A program made the position numbers and the translations under genes. Below the pieces are notes generated by a model. It was not told where the DNA came from, searched no databases, and saw only the letters and a program-made list of their open reading frames with translations. A DNA stretch of 64,000 bases from Patiriisocius sp047730165 (GTDB lineage Bacteria > Bacteroidota > Bacteroidia > Flavobacteriales > Flavobacteriaceae). The stretch spans positions 62,001 to 126,000 of the forward strand of contig NZ_CP159834.1 in assembly GCF_047730165.1 (NCBI RefSeq), in the 5' to 3' direction. Of this stretch, positions 25,169 to 34,342 are shown one piece after another (the first letter of the stretch is position 1; each line of letters opens with the position of its first letter).

Positions 25169-26152
25169 ATGCGAAACAATAAGAAAAATATCGCCGTGCT
25201 TATGGGCGGCTATTCTAGCGAAGTAAACATCTCTCTTAACAGTGGTGCCGTGGCCTGCGAAGCCTTAGACAAAAGCAAATACAATGTCTACCCCGTTCAT
25301 ATTTTAAAATCGGGTTGGTTTTTTGTTTCTGAAACAGCTACTAAAAGCCCCATTAACAAAGGTGATTTTAGCTTTAATACGCCAGAAGGCAGCATTATTC
25401 CAGATGCGGTTTTTAATACCGTACACGGTACGCCAGGAGAAGATGGCTATCTCGCGGCTTATTTTGAGTTGCTGGGTATCCCGCAAACGAGTGCTGGTTT
25501 TTATGAAGCAGCGCTGAGTTTTAACAAACGAGACTGCTTGTCTGTGTTAAAAAACTTTGGTGTAAAATGCGCCAACTCCTATTATCATAATAAGGGCGAA
25601 TCTATAGATGTGAACGCTGTGATTACAAAAGTAGGACTCCCCTGCTTTGTCAAACCCAATCGCGCTGGTAGTAGTTATGGCATTAGCAAGGTGAGCACCA
25701 TAGAACAGTTTGCCCATGCCCTAGTCCACGCCTTTAAGGAAGACCACGAGATTATTATTGAGACGGCTTTAGTGGGGACAGAAGTATCTGTAGGGACGTA
25801 TACTAACTTCGGAAACGTGCTTGCTTTTAACCCTACTGAGATTGTTAGTGAAAACGACTTCTTTGATTATGAAGCAAAATATGAAGGAAAGTCAAAAGAG
25901 ATCACTCCTGCTCGTATTTCCGAAGAAGAAACCTTGCGCGTACAAGCCGAAGCAAAACGCATTTACTCCCTACTCAATATGAGAGGCATAACACGCTCTG
26001 AATTTATTATTCAAGATGGCATTCCTTATTTTATAGAAACAAACACCACTCCAGGACTGAGTACCGAAAGTATTATCCCAAAGCAAGTGAAAGATGCTGG
26101 GATAGAACTTGGAGCCTTTTTTGAGATGTTGATTGAAGGGATTTTGAAGTAA
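25169..26152 (+). CDS. ddl: D-alanine--D-alanine ligase
   Basis: 327 residues from the ATG reading MRNNKKNIAVLMGGYSSE; a start 14 codons upstream is unlikely because it falls just after the promoter. ATP-grasp enzyme: NTVHGTPGEDGYLAAY (active-site loop), PCFVKPNRAGSSYGISKV (ATP-binding), ITRSEFI and ETNTTPGLSTES (Mg/ATP site). Makes D-Ala-D-Ala for peptidoglycan. A copy of ATTTCCGAAG lies in the gene (25916), and a one-mismatch copy at 25807. Confidence 0.95.
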   Translation: MRNNKKNIAVLMGGYSSEVNISLNSGAVACEALDKSKYNVYPVHILKSGWFFVSETATKSPINKGDFSFNTPEGSIIPDAVFNTVHGTPGEDGYLAAYFELLGIPQTSAGFYEAALSFNKRDCLSVLKNFGVKCANSYYHNKGESIDVNAVITKVGLPCFVKPNRAGSSYGISKVSTIEQFAHALVHAFKEDHEIIIETALVGTEVSVGTYTNFGNVLAFNPTEIVSENDFFDYEAKYEGKSKEITPARISEEETLRVQAEAKRIYSLLNMRGITRSEFIIQDGIPYFIETNTTPGLSTESIIPKQVKDAGIELGAFFEMLIEGILK

Positions 26153-26270
26153 AACCACTTGAATTCTCAATAAAGTGTAATCACCTAGTTTTATCAAAGT
26201 CCATTAGACGCTGATCAAATCAATAAAAAGATCTAATACAGGTAAAGAACGATCAAAAAATAAAAAATAT

Positions 26271-27002
26271 TTGGTAAAAAGAGAAAAAGTCTTAGAAGAA
26301 ATAATTGAAGGATATAGAAATACTATTTGTCATAGATATCAATATGAAAATATAAAAAAAACCTACGACCTCCCGGCAAGTATAGATGAAGCAACCGTAA
26401 ACCAACTTAGGGAGTATTTTTTGAATTACATGTATCCAGCGCACGATAAGCGAGTGGCATTAAACGAGGCATTTAATAGTCTAGATGACTATACTAAGTA
26501 TCCCCAGAAATTATTGAAAATCCTACTAGACGCCGCAAAACTCATCTTTAGATATGGAAGACATTTACCTAGAATACTGATTGCAGGGCTCCATGCCATG
26601 AAGACCTTTAAGGCCGCTACAAACTTTGAGAACAGCTTGGTTGATGAAGCCGTTAAAAATGAAATAGAAGCACCGTATGATTTAGTAAAGATTGATGCTC
26701 TAATAAAACTATTGTCTCGCGAGGAAATCGAAAAATTTATAGAAATTTCGCAATCCTTATTTGAGATCTTGCACGATAAAGTGCTCATTAAAAAAATCAA
26801 GGAAGTGATTCAGCACCTCATCACTGCTATGAGAAAAAATGAAAATTCTTATTCGCAAAGTCAAATCAAAGGTCTTGAAATAGGACTTGAAATGATCACA
26901 GAAGGAGATGCACTTTTTAATCGATTACCAAAAGAAGATCAATTAAACTTAGTCCTAGTTATTTCAGAAATAGAAAGAGACAATCTAGATTATATTTTTT
27001 AG
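26271..27002 (+). CDS. hypothetical helical protein, 243 aa
   Basis: The longest reading begins with a TTG at 26271; no ATG exists before residue ~52, so the start is uncertain. The protein is mostly alpha-helical, soluble and charged, with KKTYDLPASID early, YGRHLPRILIAGLHAMKTFKAA in the middle, and KKIKEVIQHLITAMR then LVLVISEIERDNLDYIF at the end. No signal peptide, membrane helix or motif is recognised. It sits between ddl and the pyrophosphatase gene without an obvious operon link. Confidence 0.65.
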   Translation: MVKREKVLEEIIEGYRNTICHRYQYENIKKTYDLPASIDEATVNQLREYFLNYMYPAHDKRVALNEAFNSLDDYTKYPQKLLKILLDAAKLIFRYGRHLPRILIAGLHAMKTFKAATNFENSLVDEAVKNEIEAPYDLVKIDALIKLLSREEIEKFIEISQSLFEILHDKVLIKKIKEVIQHLITAMRKNENSYSQSQIKGLEIGLEMITEGDALFNRLPKEDQLNLVLVISEIERDNLDYIF

Positions 27003-27186
27003 GAATATAAAATTTTCGGCTTTACTAGCCTATTACGTGTTCCAGCAAAAATAATACCAACGAACAGAATAAAAGCTAATCTGTGCACTATTTGGATTCA
27101 TTAGATATCTCAGCCATTATTTTTATAAAAAACTGATAAATGGGTACCTTGTACGCCCAACAAACACTGTAATATATACTATAATT

Positions 27187-27876
27187 ATGCATAAAACTTA
27201 TGTCTTCTTACTCTGTATTTTTGTAACCACACTCTATGTTCAATGTGATTCAAAAGAAAAAAACAAACAAGTTAACACCCAAAACATCCTTCAGGAAGAT
27301 GAAAGCAAAGCCCTTCACTTACTTCATGATATTGAGCCACTCACTGCGAATGGAGACGTGAATGCAATCATTGAGATTTCTGCGGGCACCCTAGACAAAT
27401 GGGAATTAGATAAAACAACAGGAGAAATAAGTTGGGAGTTAATCGACAATCAACCCAGAGTTGTAAACTACATAGGATATCCTGGAAATTATGGAATGAT
27501 CCCAAGAACCTTACTTTCAAAAGAAAGCGGTGGGGATGGTGACCCATTAGACATTCTCGTTCTTGGCGCTCCCGAGGAAAGAGGTCAAGTTATAAAATGC
27601 AAATTAATAGGCGTATTATATTTACAGGATCGCGGTGAACAGGATGATAAATTAATTGCGGTTTCAATAGATTCGCCTATGTACGGAGTGCAAAGTATAG
27701 CGGAATTGAACAATCAATATAAGGGGGTTACAGATATAATACAGCTATGGTTTTCAAACTATAAGGGTCCCGGTAAAATGGAGTCCAATGGATTTGGAAA
27801 CAAAGAGGTTGCTCTTAACATACTTACACAGGCAATTAATGAATATCAACTAAATAAGACCAAAGGAGCAAAGTAA
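27187..27876 (+). CDS. family I inorganic pyrophosphatase, lipoprotein form
   Basis: 229 residues. It carries a lipoprotein signal (FVTTLYVQC, Cys20) and then a soluble family I pyrophosphatase domain: GYPGNYGMIPRTL, the signature GGDGDPLDILVLG (the catalytic Asp cluster, about residues 116-127), QVIKCKLIGVL, and DDKLIAVSID. Hydrolyses PPi with Mg. Export and lipid anchoring would place it outside the cytoplasm, which is unusual for this enzyme. Confidence 0.88.
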   Translation: MHKTYVFLLCIFVTTLYVQCDSKEKNKQVNTQNILQEDESKALHLLHDIEPLTANGDVNAIIEISAGTLDKWELDKTTGEISWELIDNQPRVVNYIGYPGNYGMIPRTLLSKESGGDGDPLDILVLGAPEERGQVIKCKLIGVLYLQDRGEQDDKLIAVSIDSPMYGVQSIAELNNQYKGVTDIIQLWFSNYKGPGKMESNGFGNKEVALNILTQAINEYQLNKTKGAK

Positions 27877-27906
27877 AAAAATCGACCTAAAAATTATACA
27901 TAGCAG

Positions 27907-27938
27907 AAGACGTTTAGTTTGATCCAAACGCCTTATTT
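27907..27938 (+). terminator. hairpin after the pyrophosphatase gene
   Basis: AAGACGTTT and AAACGCCTT pair with one mismatch around an 10-base loop, followed by ATTTTA, 30 bp after the stop. Confidence 0.45.
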
Positions 27939-28042
27939 TATTTAGACCTGTCATAAATAGACGCGCACCTGCGCGCAAATAGCGGACGTTTCTTACACAA
28001 CAGCGGTAGTAATAAATATATTACTAGCACAAATTTTGTAGC

Positions 28043-28564
28043 CTATATTTCTGATTCGTCAACAACTGGAGCCACCCTCATAGCTGATTTAAGAAGGGTT
28101 GCAGCCGTAGACATATCTCGTACGCATTTGTACTGTCCATTCTGTTTCTCGAAATAAGACATATAATTTCCATTATCAACTTCGCTACCAGCAGCATCAA
28201 GTTCAGTCCAAGAACCTATCTCAATTACCCCATCACCTGCAGCAAATATGTCTACAACCTTATATAGGTTATAAGTACCAGTAGTGTCTTTTGCCAAGCG
28301 ATCTGCCATATTTGCCCTGATAGCTTTCTTTCCTTTAATTGGTTGGTTGTTTTGGCCATAACTTATCGCGTTTTCGCCGTAATAATCAGCGATTGCATCA
28401 GCATCTTTCGCTTTTTCACCTGCTGCATAAGCATCTTCCATAGCTTGAATTTCTGCCTTCACCACATCCATATCAAGAGCTACCTCTTTTCCCATAGTTG
28501 TACAGGCGGTTAGAATTAGAGCAGCGACTGCTAAAAACCCTAATAATCTAAAATTTTTAATCAT
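28043..28564 (-). CDS. DUF4440/SnoaL-like lipoprotein
   Basis: 173 residues from the ATG reading MIKNFRLLGFLAVAAL, giving a lipoprotein signal with Cys21 (LILTAC); the ORF opens further upstream but without a signal. An NTF2-like fold is suggested by IQAMEDAYAAGEKAKDADAIADYYGENAISYG and KGKKAIRANMADRL, then GDGVIEIGSW and KQNGQYKCVRDMST, the pattern of SnoaL/DUF4440 proteins. These bind small ligands or are enzymes; the function here is unknown. Confidence 0.75.
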   Translation of the reverse strand: MIKNFRLLGFLAVAALILTACTTMGKEVALDMDVVKAEIQAMEDAYAAGEKAKDADAIADYYGENAISYGQNNQPIKGKKAIRANMADRLAKDTTGTYNLYKVVDIFAAGDGVIEIGSWTELDAAGSEVDNGNYMSYFEKQNGQYKCVRDMSTAATLLKSAMRVAPVVDESEI

Positions 28565-28861
28565 AATATTAACGTATTGGTTAGATTTCGATGTACAACA
28601 TAAGATTGAATAACAAACACTTAGCACTTTCATTAGTTTAAAATGATAAACAATGGTAGACCGGAGGTGCTGGTATAACTTCTCTTATTTTTATTATACA
28701 GGGATAAACTTGTAAATTGTATTCCTATATAATCACCACTATTAAGCCAAAATAAAACAATGAAGAAATCCTAAAATCTTCGTATTTTTAATGCCAATAA
28801 ATTAGCTGCAAATAGGTTAGCCTCAAAATATTTTTTAATTAATTTTCTCAAAAAGCAAATA
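28565..28861. other. intergenic region, divergent genes
   Basis: About 300 bp, strongly AT-rich, between the DUF4440 lipoprotein and the acetyltransferase. No gene, strong hairpin or clear promoter match was seen. Confidence 0.4.
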
Positions 28862-29491
28862 GTGATTACAGATTTTCCAAGCCATTTTTTCTATACAACC
28901 GAAGCATCAAGGTTTCTTATAAGACCAGTCCATCCTTCTGATAAGGATTTATTACAAAAAGGATTTGCCGAACTTTCTGAAAGATCTAAGTATCTGAGAC
29001 TGTTTGAAATCAACAATAGGCTAAGTGATGTTCAGTTAAATTATTTTACTGAAGTTGACGGCATACAACACGTTGCTTGGGGGATCCTCGATGCGTCTGG
29101 CTCCGTCTCTATACCTGTTGCTATAGGACGGTTTGTGAAATTCAAGGAGGAACAAGATATGGCAGAAGTGGCCATTACAGTAATTGACTCACACCAAGGT
29201 AAAGGATTGGGGAGACTTCTATTTGCCACATTAAATCTTGTAGCGGGTAAAATGGATTTAAAAAAATTAAGGCACTATGTGCTTAGCGAAAATCGTTTTG
29301 CACTAAATGCACTGAAAAAATTTAATATTATAAGTCAGAAAAATGAAGGGACGCTAACAACAATAGACATCAAGGTAATCCCAAATCATATGGCAATCCC
29401 AGCTGACCCTAAAACGCAGACTTTTATTTCAGTTATGAAAACAATAGAGAAAGAATTCGGGATTTCAATTAATCGAATACAGAAAGGATGA
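28862..29491 (+). CDS. GNAT-family N-acetyltransferase
   Basis: 209 residues read from a GTG. The acetyl-CoA binding motif A is visible: EVAITVIDSHQGKGLGRLLFATL (about residues 100-122, with the Q-x-x-G-x-G/A-type QGKGLG). The start FLIRPVHPSDKDLL is typical of GNAT beta1. The last ~70 residues (LTTIDIKVIPNHMAIPADPKTQTF) are not recognised. Acceptor substrate unknown. Cytoplasmic. Confidence 0.82.
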   Translation: MITDFPSHFFYTTEASRFLIRPVHPSDKDLLQKGFAELSERSKYLRLFEINNRLSDVQLNYFTEVDGIQHVAWGILDASGSVSIPVAIGRFVKFKEEQDMAEVAITVIDSHQGKGLGRLLFATLNLVAGKMDLKKLRHYVLSENRFALNALKKFNIISQKNEGTLTTIDIKVIPNHMAIPADPKTQTFISVMKTIEKEFGISINRIQKG

Positions 29492-29602
29492 TAGTAATCC
29501 TTCAAGTGTAATTTTTGAAATTAGGAAATCGCGTCATAGCGACTTTTAGATTTTCTTTAAAAAAAGTGTATTTTTACTTAATAAAATATTTACCCCTGTC
29601 AT

Positions 29603-30745
29603 ATGAAACTTAATTTCAAATTAGTCCTACTTGTTTTAACATTCTGTTGTTCTCATTTTATAACACAAGCGCAATACATCACCTTTTCTCATGATGGTAT
29701 AGACCGACAATATATTTACCACGAACCAATAGAACTAGATGAAAATACGCCATTGGTATTTGCAATGCATGGCTATACAGGTGATGCTGGCAGCATGAGA
29801 AATTATTCTGATATGAATGACCTTGCAGATCTATATGGATTTGCAGTTGTGTACCCTAGAGGAACTAAAGACGGCGGAGGCAATCGCTTTTGGAATGTAG
29901 GCTATGACTTTCATCCAAATGAAGATGTTGATGATGTGGGCTTCTTAACAGAGTTAGCAGCATACCTGCAAGTTACGCATGGTTTAAATCCTGACTATAC
30001 TTTTGCTACTGGATTTTCTAATGGTGCAGAGATGTGCTATATGCTTGCCTGCCAAGCCTATGAAACGTTTAAAGCCGTAGCGCCCGTTGCTGGCATGATT
30101 TTGCAAGACATACTAGACGAATGTGATGGCAGCACGCCTATCCCGTTGTTTGAGATACACGGTTCTCAAGATGGAGTAACACCTTTATCTGGAGATCCTA
30201 GCAATCAAGATGGATGGGGAGCATACCCGAGTATCGCTTCAACAATAGATTATTTTGTGGCCAAAAACGAGTGCACCACCTTAGTAAATGAAACGCTACC
30301 AGATACAGACCCTAGTGACGATAGTATCATTGTGACTGAAAAGCACCAAAACGGAATTAACAATAATGAGGTATGGTATTATGAAGTAGTAGGAGGAGGT
30401 CACGATTGGCCCGGTGCTTGGGGAAATATGGACATCGATGCCGGCGAAGAAGCATGGTTGTTTTTCCGCATGTATATGGACAATATCCTGTCAAACCCTA
30501 ACTATAACAGTCTAGACAAGACGATTCGTGTTTTTCCTAACCCTGTACAAAATATGATTAGCATTGAAAATAACGACCCGACACTAGCAATACAAGATGT
30601 GATATTGTATGATATTCTTGGAGTACAAATTGAGACATCCCTCAACAACGGAACCATGGATTTGAGCAATTTAAGTTCTGGAGTATACTTAATGACAATT
30701 AACACTTCTTTGGGCGTAATTACAAGAAGAGTTATTAAAGAATAA
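29603..30745 (+). CDS. T9SS-secreted esterase of the PHB-depolymerase/feruloyl-esterase type
   Basis: 380 residues. A signal peptide (MKLNFKLVLLVLTFCCSHFITQAQ) is followed by an alpha/beta hydrolase of the LpqC/CE1 kind: PLVFAMHGYTGDAGSM (oxyanion region), nucleophile Ser in ATGFSNGAEM (about residues 137-146), EIHGSQDGVTP (Asp) and GGGHDWPGAW (His). The C-terminal ~75 residues (VFPNPVQNMISIE ... LSSGVYLMTI ... RRVIKE) form a type A T9SS sorting domain, so it is exported across the outer membrane. A polymer- or feruloyl-ester-degrading exoenzyme; the substrate is inferred only. Confidence 0.87.
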   Translation: MKLNFKLVLLVLTFCCSHFITQAQYITFSHDGIDRQYIYHEPIELDENTPLVFAMHGYTGDAGSMRNYSDMNDLADLYGFAVVYPRGTKDGGGNRFWNVGYDFHPNEDVDDVGFLTELAAYLQVTHGLNPDYTFATGFSNGAEMCYMLACQAYETFKAVAPVAGMILQDILDECDGSTPIPLFEIHGSQDGVTPLSGDPSNQDGWGAYPSIASTIDYFVAKNECTTLVNETLPDTDPSDDSIIVTEKHQNGINNNEVWYYEVVGGGHDWPGAWGNMDIDAGEEAWLFFRMYMDNILSNPNYNSLDKTIRVFPNPVQNMISIENNDPTLAIQDVILYDILGVQIETSLNNGTMDLSNLSSGVYLMTINTSLGVITRRVIKE

Positions 30746-30988
30746 AAAGTGAAATTATTTATTTCAATGCCACTATTCTATCTTATTTCGATGACATCTT
30801 GAGGTCATAGATTAGAAAAAAAAATGAAACTTTCATTTCCGGGACTATGCTTTCTGAAATCTCTAACAAGGTATATTTGAATGAGATTAAACATTTTTAT
30901 TTTTTAATTAAAATTATATTATCGGCTCTGCCGTTTTTGCTGATGATGTTACTTTTAAGTTCGAAGAGTATCAAATTGAAAATCAAAA

Positions 30989-32083
30989 ATGATTAAATCA
31001 ATACTCACAAGCTCATTCACCTTACTACTGTGCACTTCAGTAAAAGCACAGAACCCATCACTTATAGATTTCTACAAATACAATCCAGCCGTAGAACATC
31101 GCGTTGATGCAATTTTCAATTCTCTAAACGATACTGCTCGCGTTGCTCAAATGATTGTAACCTCTGCTGGCGAATTAGGAAAGCCTGATAAAACAGTGCT
31201 GAAATTAGCACAAGAAAATAAAATAGGCGGTATCGTTTTTCTAAAAGGCAGTAAAGAAAATCACAAGAAGCTCATTGATAGTTTAAATAGTATAAGCGCT
31301 AATCAAAGACAACTGCCGCTACTCTATTCTATTGATGCAGAGCCCAGCTTATTTAATGGAAGACTAAAAGGCAGTGCGCCTATGATGAATACCATTGATA
31401 TTAACACCACAAAGGAAGCTGATTCTATTGCCCGTATTATTAATGAAAGTTTACTAGAGATTGGTTTCCACCAAAATTTTGCTCCCGTAGTAGATGTAAG
31501 TCCAAACAACGAAGCCATTAAAAACAGAAGCTTTGGGAGCGATCAAGCAAAAGTAATTGAGCTGAGCACTCAGTTTATAAAAACAACACAAGCTCAAGGA
31601 ATTATTGGCACGGCAAAACACTTCCCTGGTCACGGATTAGTAAGTGGAGACACACATGAAAAATCAGTGTATCTAGATGGGCCCTTGCAGGAAGTAGCCG
31701 TGTATCCTCCGCTTATAGAAGCTGGCGTGCTCTCCATAATGATGGCGCACATTACGATACAAAACAGCCCCAAATACAATACAGAAGGACTTCCAGCCAG
31801 TTGTTCCAGAAAGATAGTAACTGGCTTACTAAAAGAAGAATTAGGCTTCAAAGGACTCGTGATTACAGATGCGCTAAACATTATGAAAGCAGTTACCATT
31901 ATTGATAACGCTCCACTCCTAGCATCAAAAGCAGGGAATGATATGTTGTTGATGCCCAAAGATGAAACTGACACGATATATAGTATTCTTTCCGAAATGT
32001 CAAAAAACCAGAACTATAGACAGCAAGTGTATCAATCTGTAAAGAAGATTATTAGGCTAAAGGTGTTTCTTGGTTTGATTTAA
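30989..32083 (+). CDS. glycoside hydrolase family 3 protein (NagZ-like beta-N-acetylhexosaminidase)
   Basis: 364 residues with a short signal peptide (residues ~1-20). A stand-alone GH3 N-terminal barrel: LYSIDAEPS, FAPVVDVSPN, the KHFPGHG-with-following-GDTH motif (the Asp-His dyad used by NagZ-type enzymes as acid/base) and VITDALNIMKAV containing the nucleophile Asp. Likely cleaves GlcNAc from muropeptide or chitin-type substrates in the periplasm. Unlike many Bacteroidota NagZ proteins it has no C-terminal domains. Confidence 0.86.
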   Translation: MIKSILTSSFTLLLCTSVKAQNPSLIDFYKYNPAVEHRVDAIFNSLNDTARVAQMIVTSAGELGKPDKTVLKLAQENKIGGIVFLKGSKENHKKLIDSLNSISANQRQLPLLYSIDAEPSLFNGRLKGSAPMMNTIDINTTKEADSIARIINESLLEIGFHQNFAPVVDVSPNNEAIKNRSFGSDQAKVIELSTQFIKTTQAQGIIGTAKHFPGHGLVSGDTHEKSVYLDGPLQEVAVYPPLIEAGVLSIMMAHITIQNSPKYNTEGLPASCSRKIVTGLLKEELGFKGLVITDALNIMKAVTIIDNAPLLASKAGNDMLLMPKDETDTIYSILSEMSKNQNYRQQVYQSVKKIIRLKVFLGLI

Positions 32084-32452
32084 TTCAAATAAGTATTATC
32101 GTGGACTTTTTAAATGTACTAAAACCTAGGACATTTTTTTGCGAGCGTTTTATAGCGTGACGCCTTCCATTTAAAATGAACTACAAACATGCTTCCTTTT
32201 TACTAATATGAGTTTATAGCAATTTTTTAACTAAAAAGTAGCCATACTTTTCTTCAAATCATTCGAAAAACACAACATTCCTCAAATTTACATTATGAAT
32301 AATGCATTTTTATGATCAAATCTATTCAAATTTTATGATATTCATTTTTTAAACAGCACTTGGTTTTTAATATCACAATAATCTTCGATTTGTGGCGCTT
32401 TATGGCAAAATATATTCAAAAAAGCATCAATTTTACCTGCTTAATTTAAGCT
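32084..32452. other. AT-rich intergenic region
   Basis: About 370 bp between the GH3 gene and the fabH-like gene. No ORF, conserved RNA shape or strong palindrome was recognised; long A/T runs dominate. Confidence 0.4.
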
Positions 32453-33424
32453 ATGATAAACGCCTACATACGAGGTACTGGTTCTTACGCACCTCAGAAC
32501 ATTGTCAAAAATAATTTTTTCGAAAGTATTGGATCTTCAGATAAATGGATCTATGAAAACCTTGGGATTAAGGAAAGAAGAATCTCAACGGGTGAAACTA
32601 CAAGCGATTTAGCTTATGAAGCTGGATTAGCTGCGATCAAAGATGCAGATTTACTACCTAGTGATATAGATCTTATTATTCTAGCCACTGCAACTGCAGA
32701 TAGGCTTGCTCCTTCTTGCGCGTGCTTTGTGCAGGAAAAACTAAATGCAACAAATGCTGTTGCTTTTGATATTTCCGCAGTATGCTCGGGCGCACTATTT
32801 GCTACAGCCACAGCGGTACAATATATAAAATCGGGTATGTATAAAAACGTACTGGTCATTGGCGCAGATACGTTTTCTACGATCACAGATTGGACGCGCA
32901 GAGATGCCGTATTTTTTGGGGATGGCGCGGGCGCATTTGTACTTTCAGACACGACAGAAGACAAGGGGTTTCTTGATTTTGTTTTATATACTGACGGTAC
33001 TGGAAAGGAACATTTCACCATTCCTGCCGGAGGATCAGAAAAACCAGCATCCACGGATAGTATTAAAAACGGAGACCATTTTTTTTATATGAATGGGCCA
33101 GAAGTTTATAAGACAGCTATTAATGTGGTTCCAAAATGTATTAACGAAATACTGACAAAAAACAAGCGAAGTATCGATGAAGTTAAATTCCTTTTACCAC
33201 ATCAACCAAGTATTAAAATCTTGAAGGAAGTTGCAAAACGCGTGGACATGCCATTTGAAAAAGTAAAAACCAATATGGATCGCTACGCAAATACATCTGG
33301 AGGGACGATTCCTATCATTCTTGATGAAACACTAAAGAATAACAAATTCAAAGATGGAGACTTACTATTATTTGCAGCTGTAGGTGCAGGCTGGACCTGG
33401 GGTACAGCTTTGTACAAATGGTAA
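32453..33424 (+). CDS. beta-ketoacyl-ACP synthase III-like (FabH family)
   Basis: 323 residues. Thiolase-fold condensing enzyme with the Cys-His-Asn triad: DISAVCSGALF (Cys111), LLPHQPSIKIL (His, with PSIK instead of the common ANxR) and YANTSGGTIP (Asn). LGIKERRI near the N-terminus is the CoA-side Trp/Arg region. FabH starts fatty acid chains from acetyl- or acyl-CoA and malonyl-ACP; a specialised role is possible because it is paired only with a FabI-like gene (32 bp downstream), without acpP or fabD beside it. Confidence 0.85.
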   Translation: MINAYIRGTGSYAPQNIVKNNFFESIGSSDKWIYENLGIKERRISTGETTSDLAYEAGLAAIKDADLLPSDIDLIILATATADRLAPSCACFVQEKLNATNAVAFDISAVCSGALFATATAVQYIKSGMYKNVLVIGADTFSTITDWTRRDAVFFGDGAGAFVLSDTTEDKGFLDFVLYTDGTGKEHFTIPAGGSEKPASTDSIKNGDHFFYMNGPEVYKTAINVVPKCINEILTKNKRSIDEVKFLLPHQPSIKILKEVAKRVDMPFEKVKTNMDRYANTSGGTIPIILDETLKNNKFKDGDLLLFAAVGAGWTWGTALYKW

Positions 33425-33455
33425 ATTATATTCTTCTTTTTTAAACAACGAAATT

Positions 33456-34277
33456 ATGCTTTCAAATACAACATTCTTGATTACAGGTATTGCTGATAAA
33501 CATTCACTCGCAATGTATGTAGCTAAAGAAATTATTAGACAAGGTGGTAAGGTAGTTTGCACCGGACTGGGCGTGAGTCCACATCATATTGGTTTATCTG
33601 AAAAAGCCAAATCATTCCTGACCAAAAACTTTGAAGACTTTAAACAAGCCGTTACAGAAGAATTGGGTGATAGCTCTGTAGAAATTCTAGATGTTACCCT
33701 AGATGAAAATATAGCATCTTTTGCGCGTACTCTTTCTGATAGGAACATCAAACTAAACGGATTACTTCACGCAATTGCTATGGATAAAACCATTCGTAAT
33801 AAAGAAGTAAAACCTTTGCTAGATGTCACCAAAGAAGAATTTTGCGATACTATGAATGTATCTGCATATTCTCTTATTAGGCTCTCTCATTATTTACTGA
33901 AACACAAAGTATTGCAACCAGGTGCTTCTATATGCTCCCTTAGCTATATCGCCGCTGCAAAAGTGACATTCCACCCATACCGAAATATTAGCATTGCAAA
34001 AGCAGCATTAGAAAGAATCACTATCGAGCTAGCCGATGAACTGGGAAGAGCGCATAAAATTCGTGTGAATGCCATCCGGTTTTCTCCTTACATGGGAAGT
34101 AAAGCAGGGAATGCCACGTTAAATGAAAAGGATGTGAACACCTCAGATAGGATGAGCCCCTTAGGAAATGCAAAACCGATGGATCTTGCCTATGAGATTG
34201 TTCATCTATTTAGACCTGAGCTAGCGATTACCGGAGAAATAAGACACGTTGATGGCGGTTATAATATTACAGGATAG
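33456..34277 (+). CDS. enoyl-ACP reductase-like SDR (FabI family)
   Basis: 273 residues from the ATG reading MLSNTTFLITGIADKHS. The divergent SDR pattern of FabI is present: ITGIADKHSLAMYVAKEI (nucleotide site), SYIAAAKVTFHPYRNISIAKAALE with Tyr-x6-Lys catalytic spacing (YRNISIAK), and RVNAIRFSPYMGS. The end EIRHVDGGYNITG is typical. Probably reduces enoyl thioesters with NAD(P)H. The sequence looks diverged from a housekeeping FabI, so a paralogue is likely. Starts 31 bp after the fabH-like gene. Confidence 0.82.
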   Translation: MLSNTTFLITGIADKHSLAMYVAKEIIRQGGKVVCTGLGVSPHHIGLSEKAKSFLTKNFEDFKQAVTEELGDSSVEILDVTLDENIASFARTLSDRNIKLNGLLHAIAMDKTIRNKEVKPLLDVTKEEFCDTMNVSAYSLIRLSHYLLKHKVLQPGASICSLSYIAAAKVTFHPYRNISIAKAALERITIELADELGRAHKIRVNAIRFSPYMGSKAGNATLNEKDVNTSDRMSPLGNAKPMDLAYEIVHLFRPELAITGEIRHVDGGYNITG

Positions 34278-34342
34278 CATCCTATTTGTTTACTGTAGGT
34301 TTAGTAAATTTTAAAAAAAAAATCAATTTTTATATTATAAAA

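Noticed and set aside
27961..27976. GC-rich GCGCACCTGCGC hairpin in an AT-rich gap
   Set aside because: A stem of four pairs is too short to claim a function.
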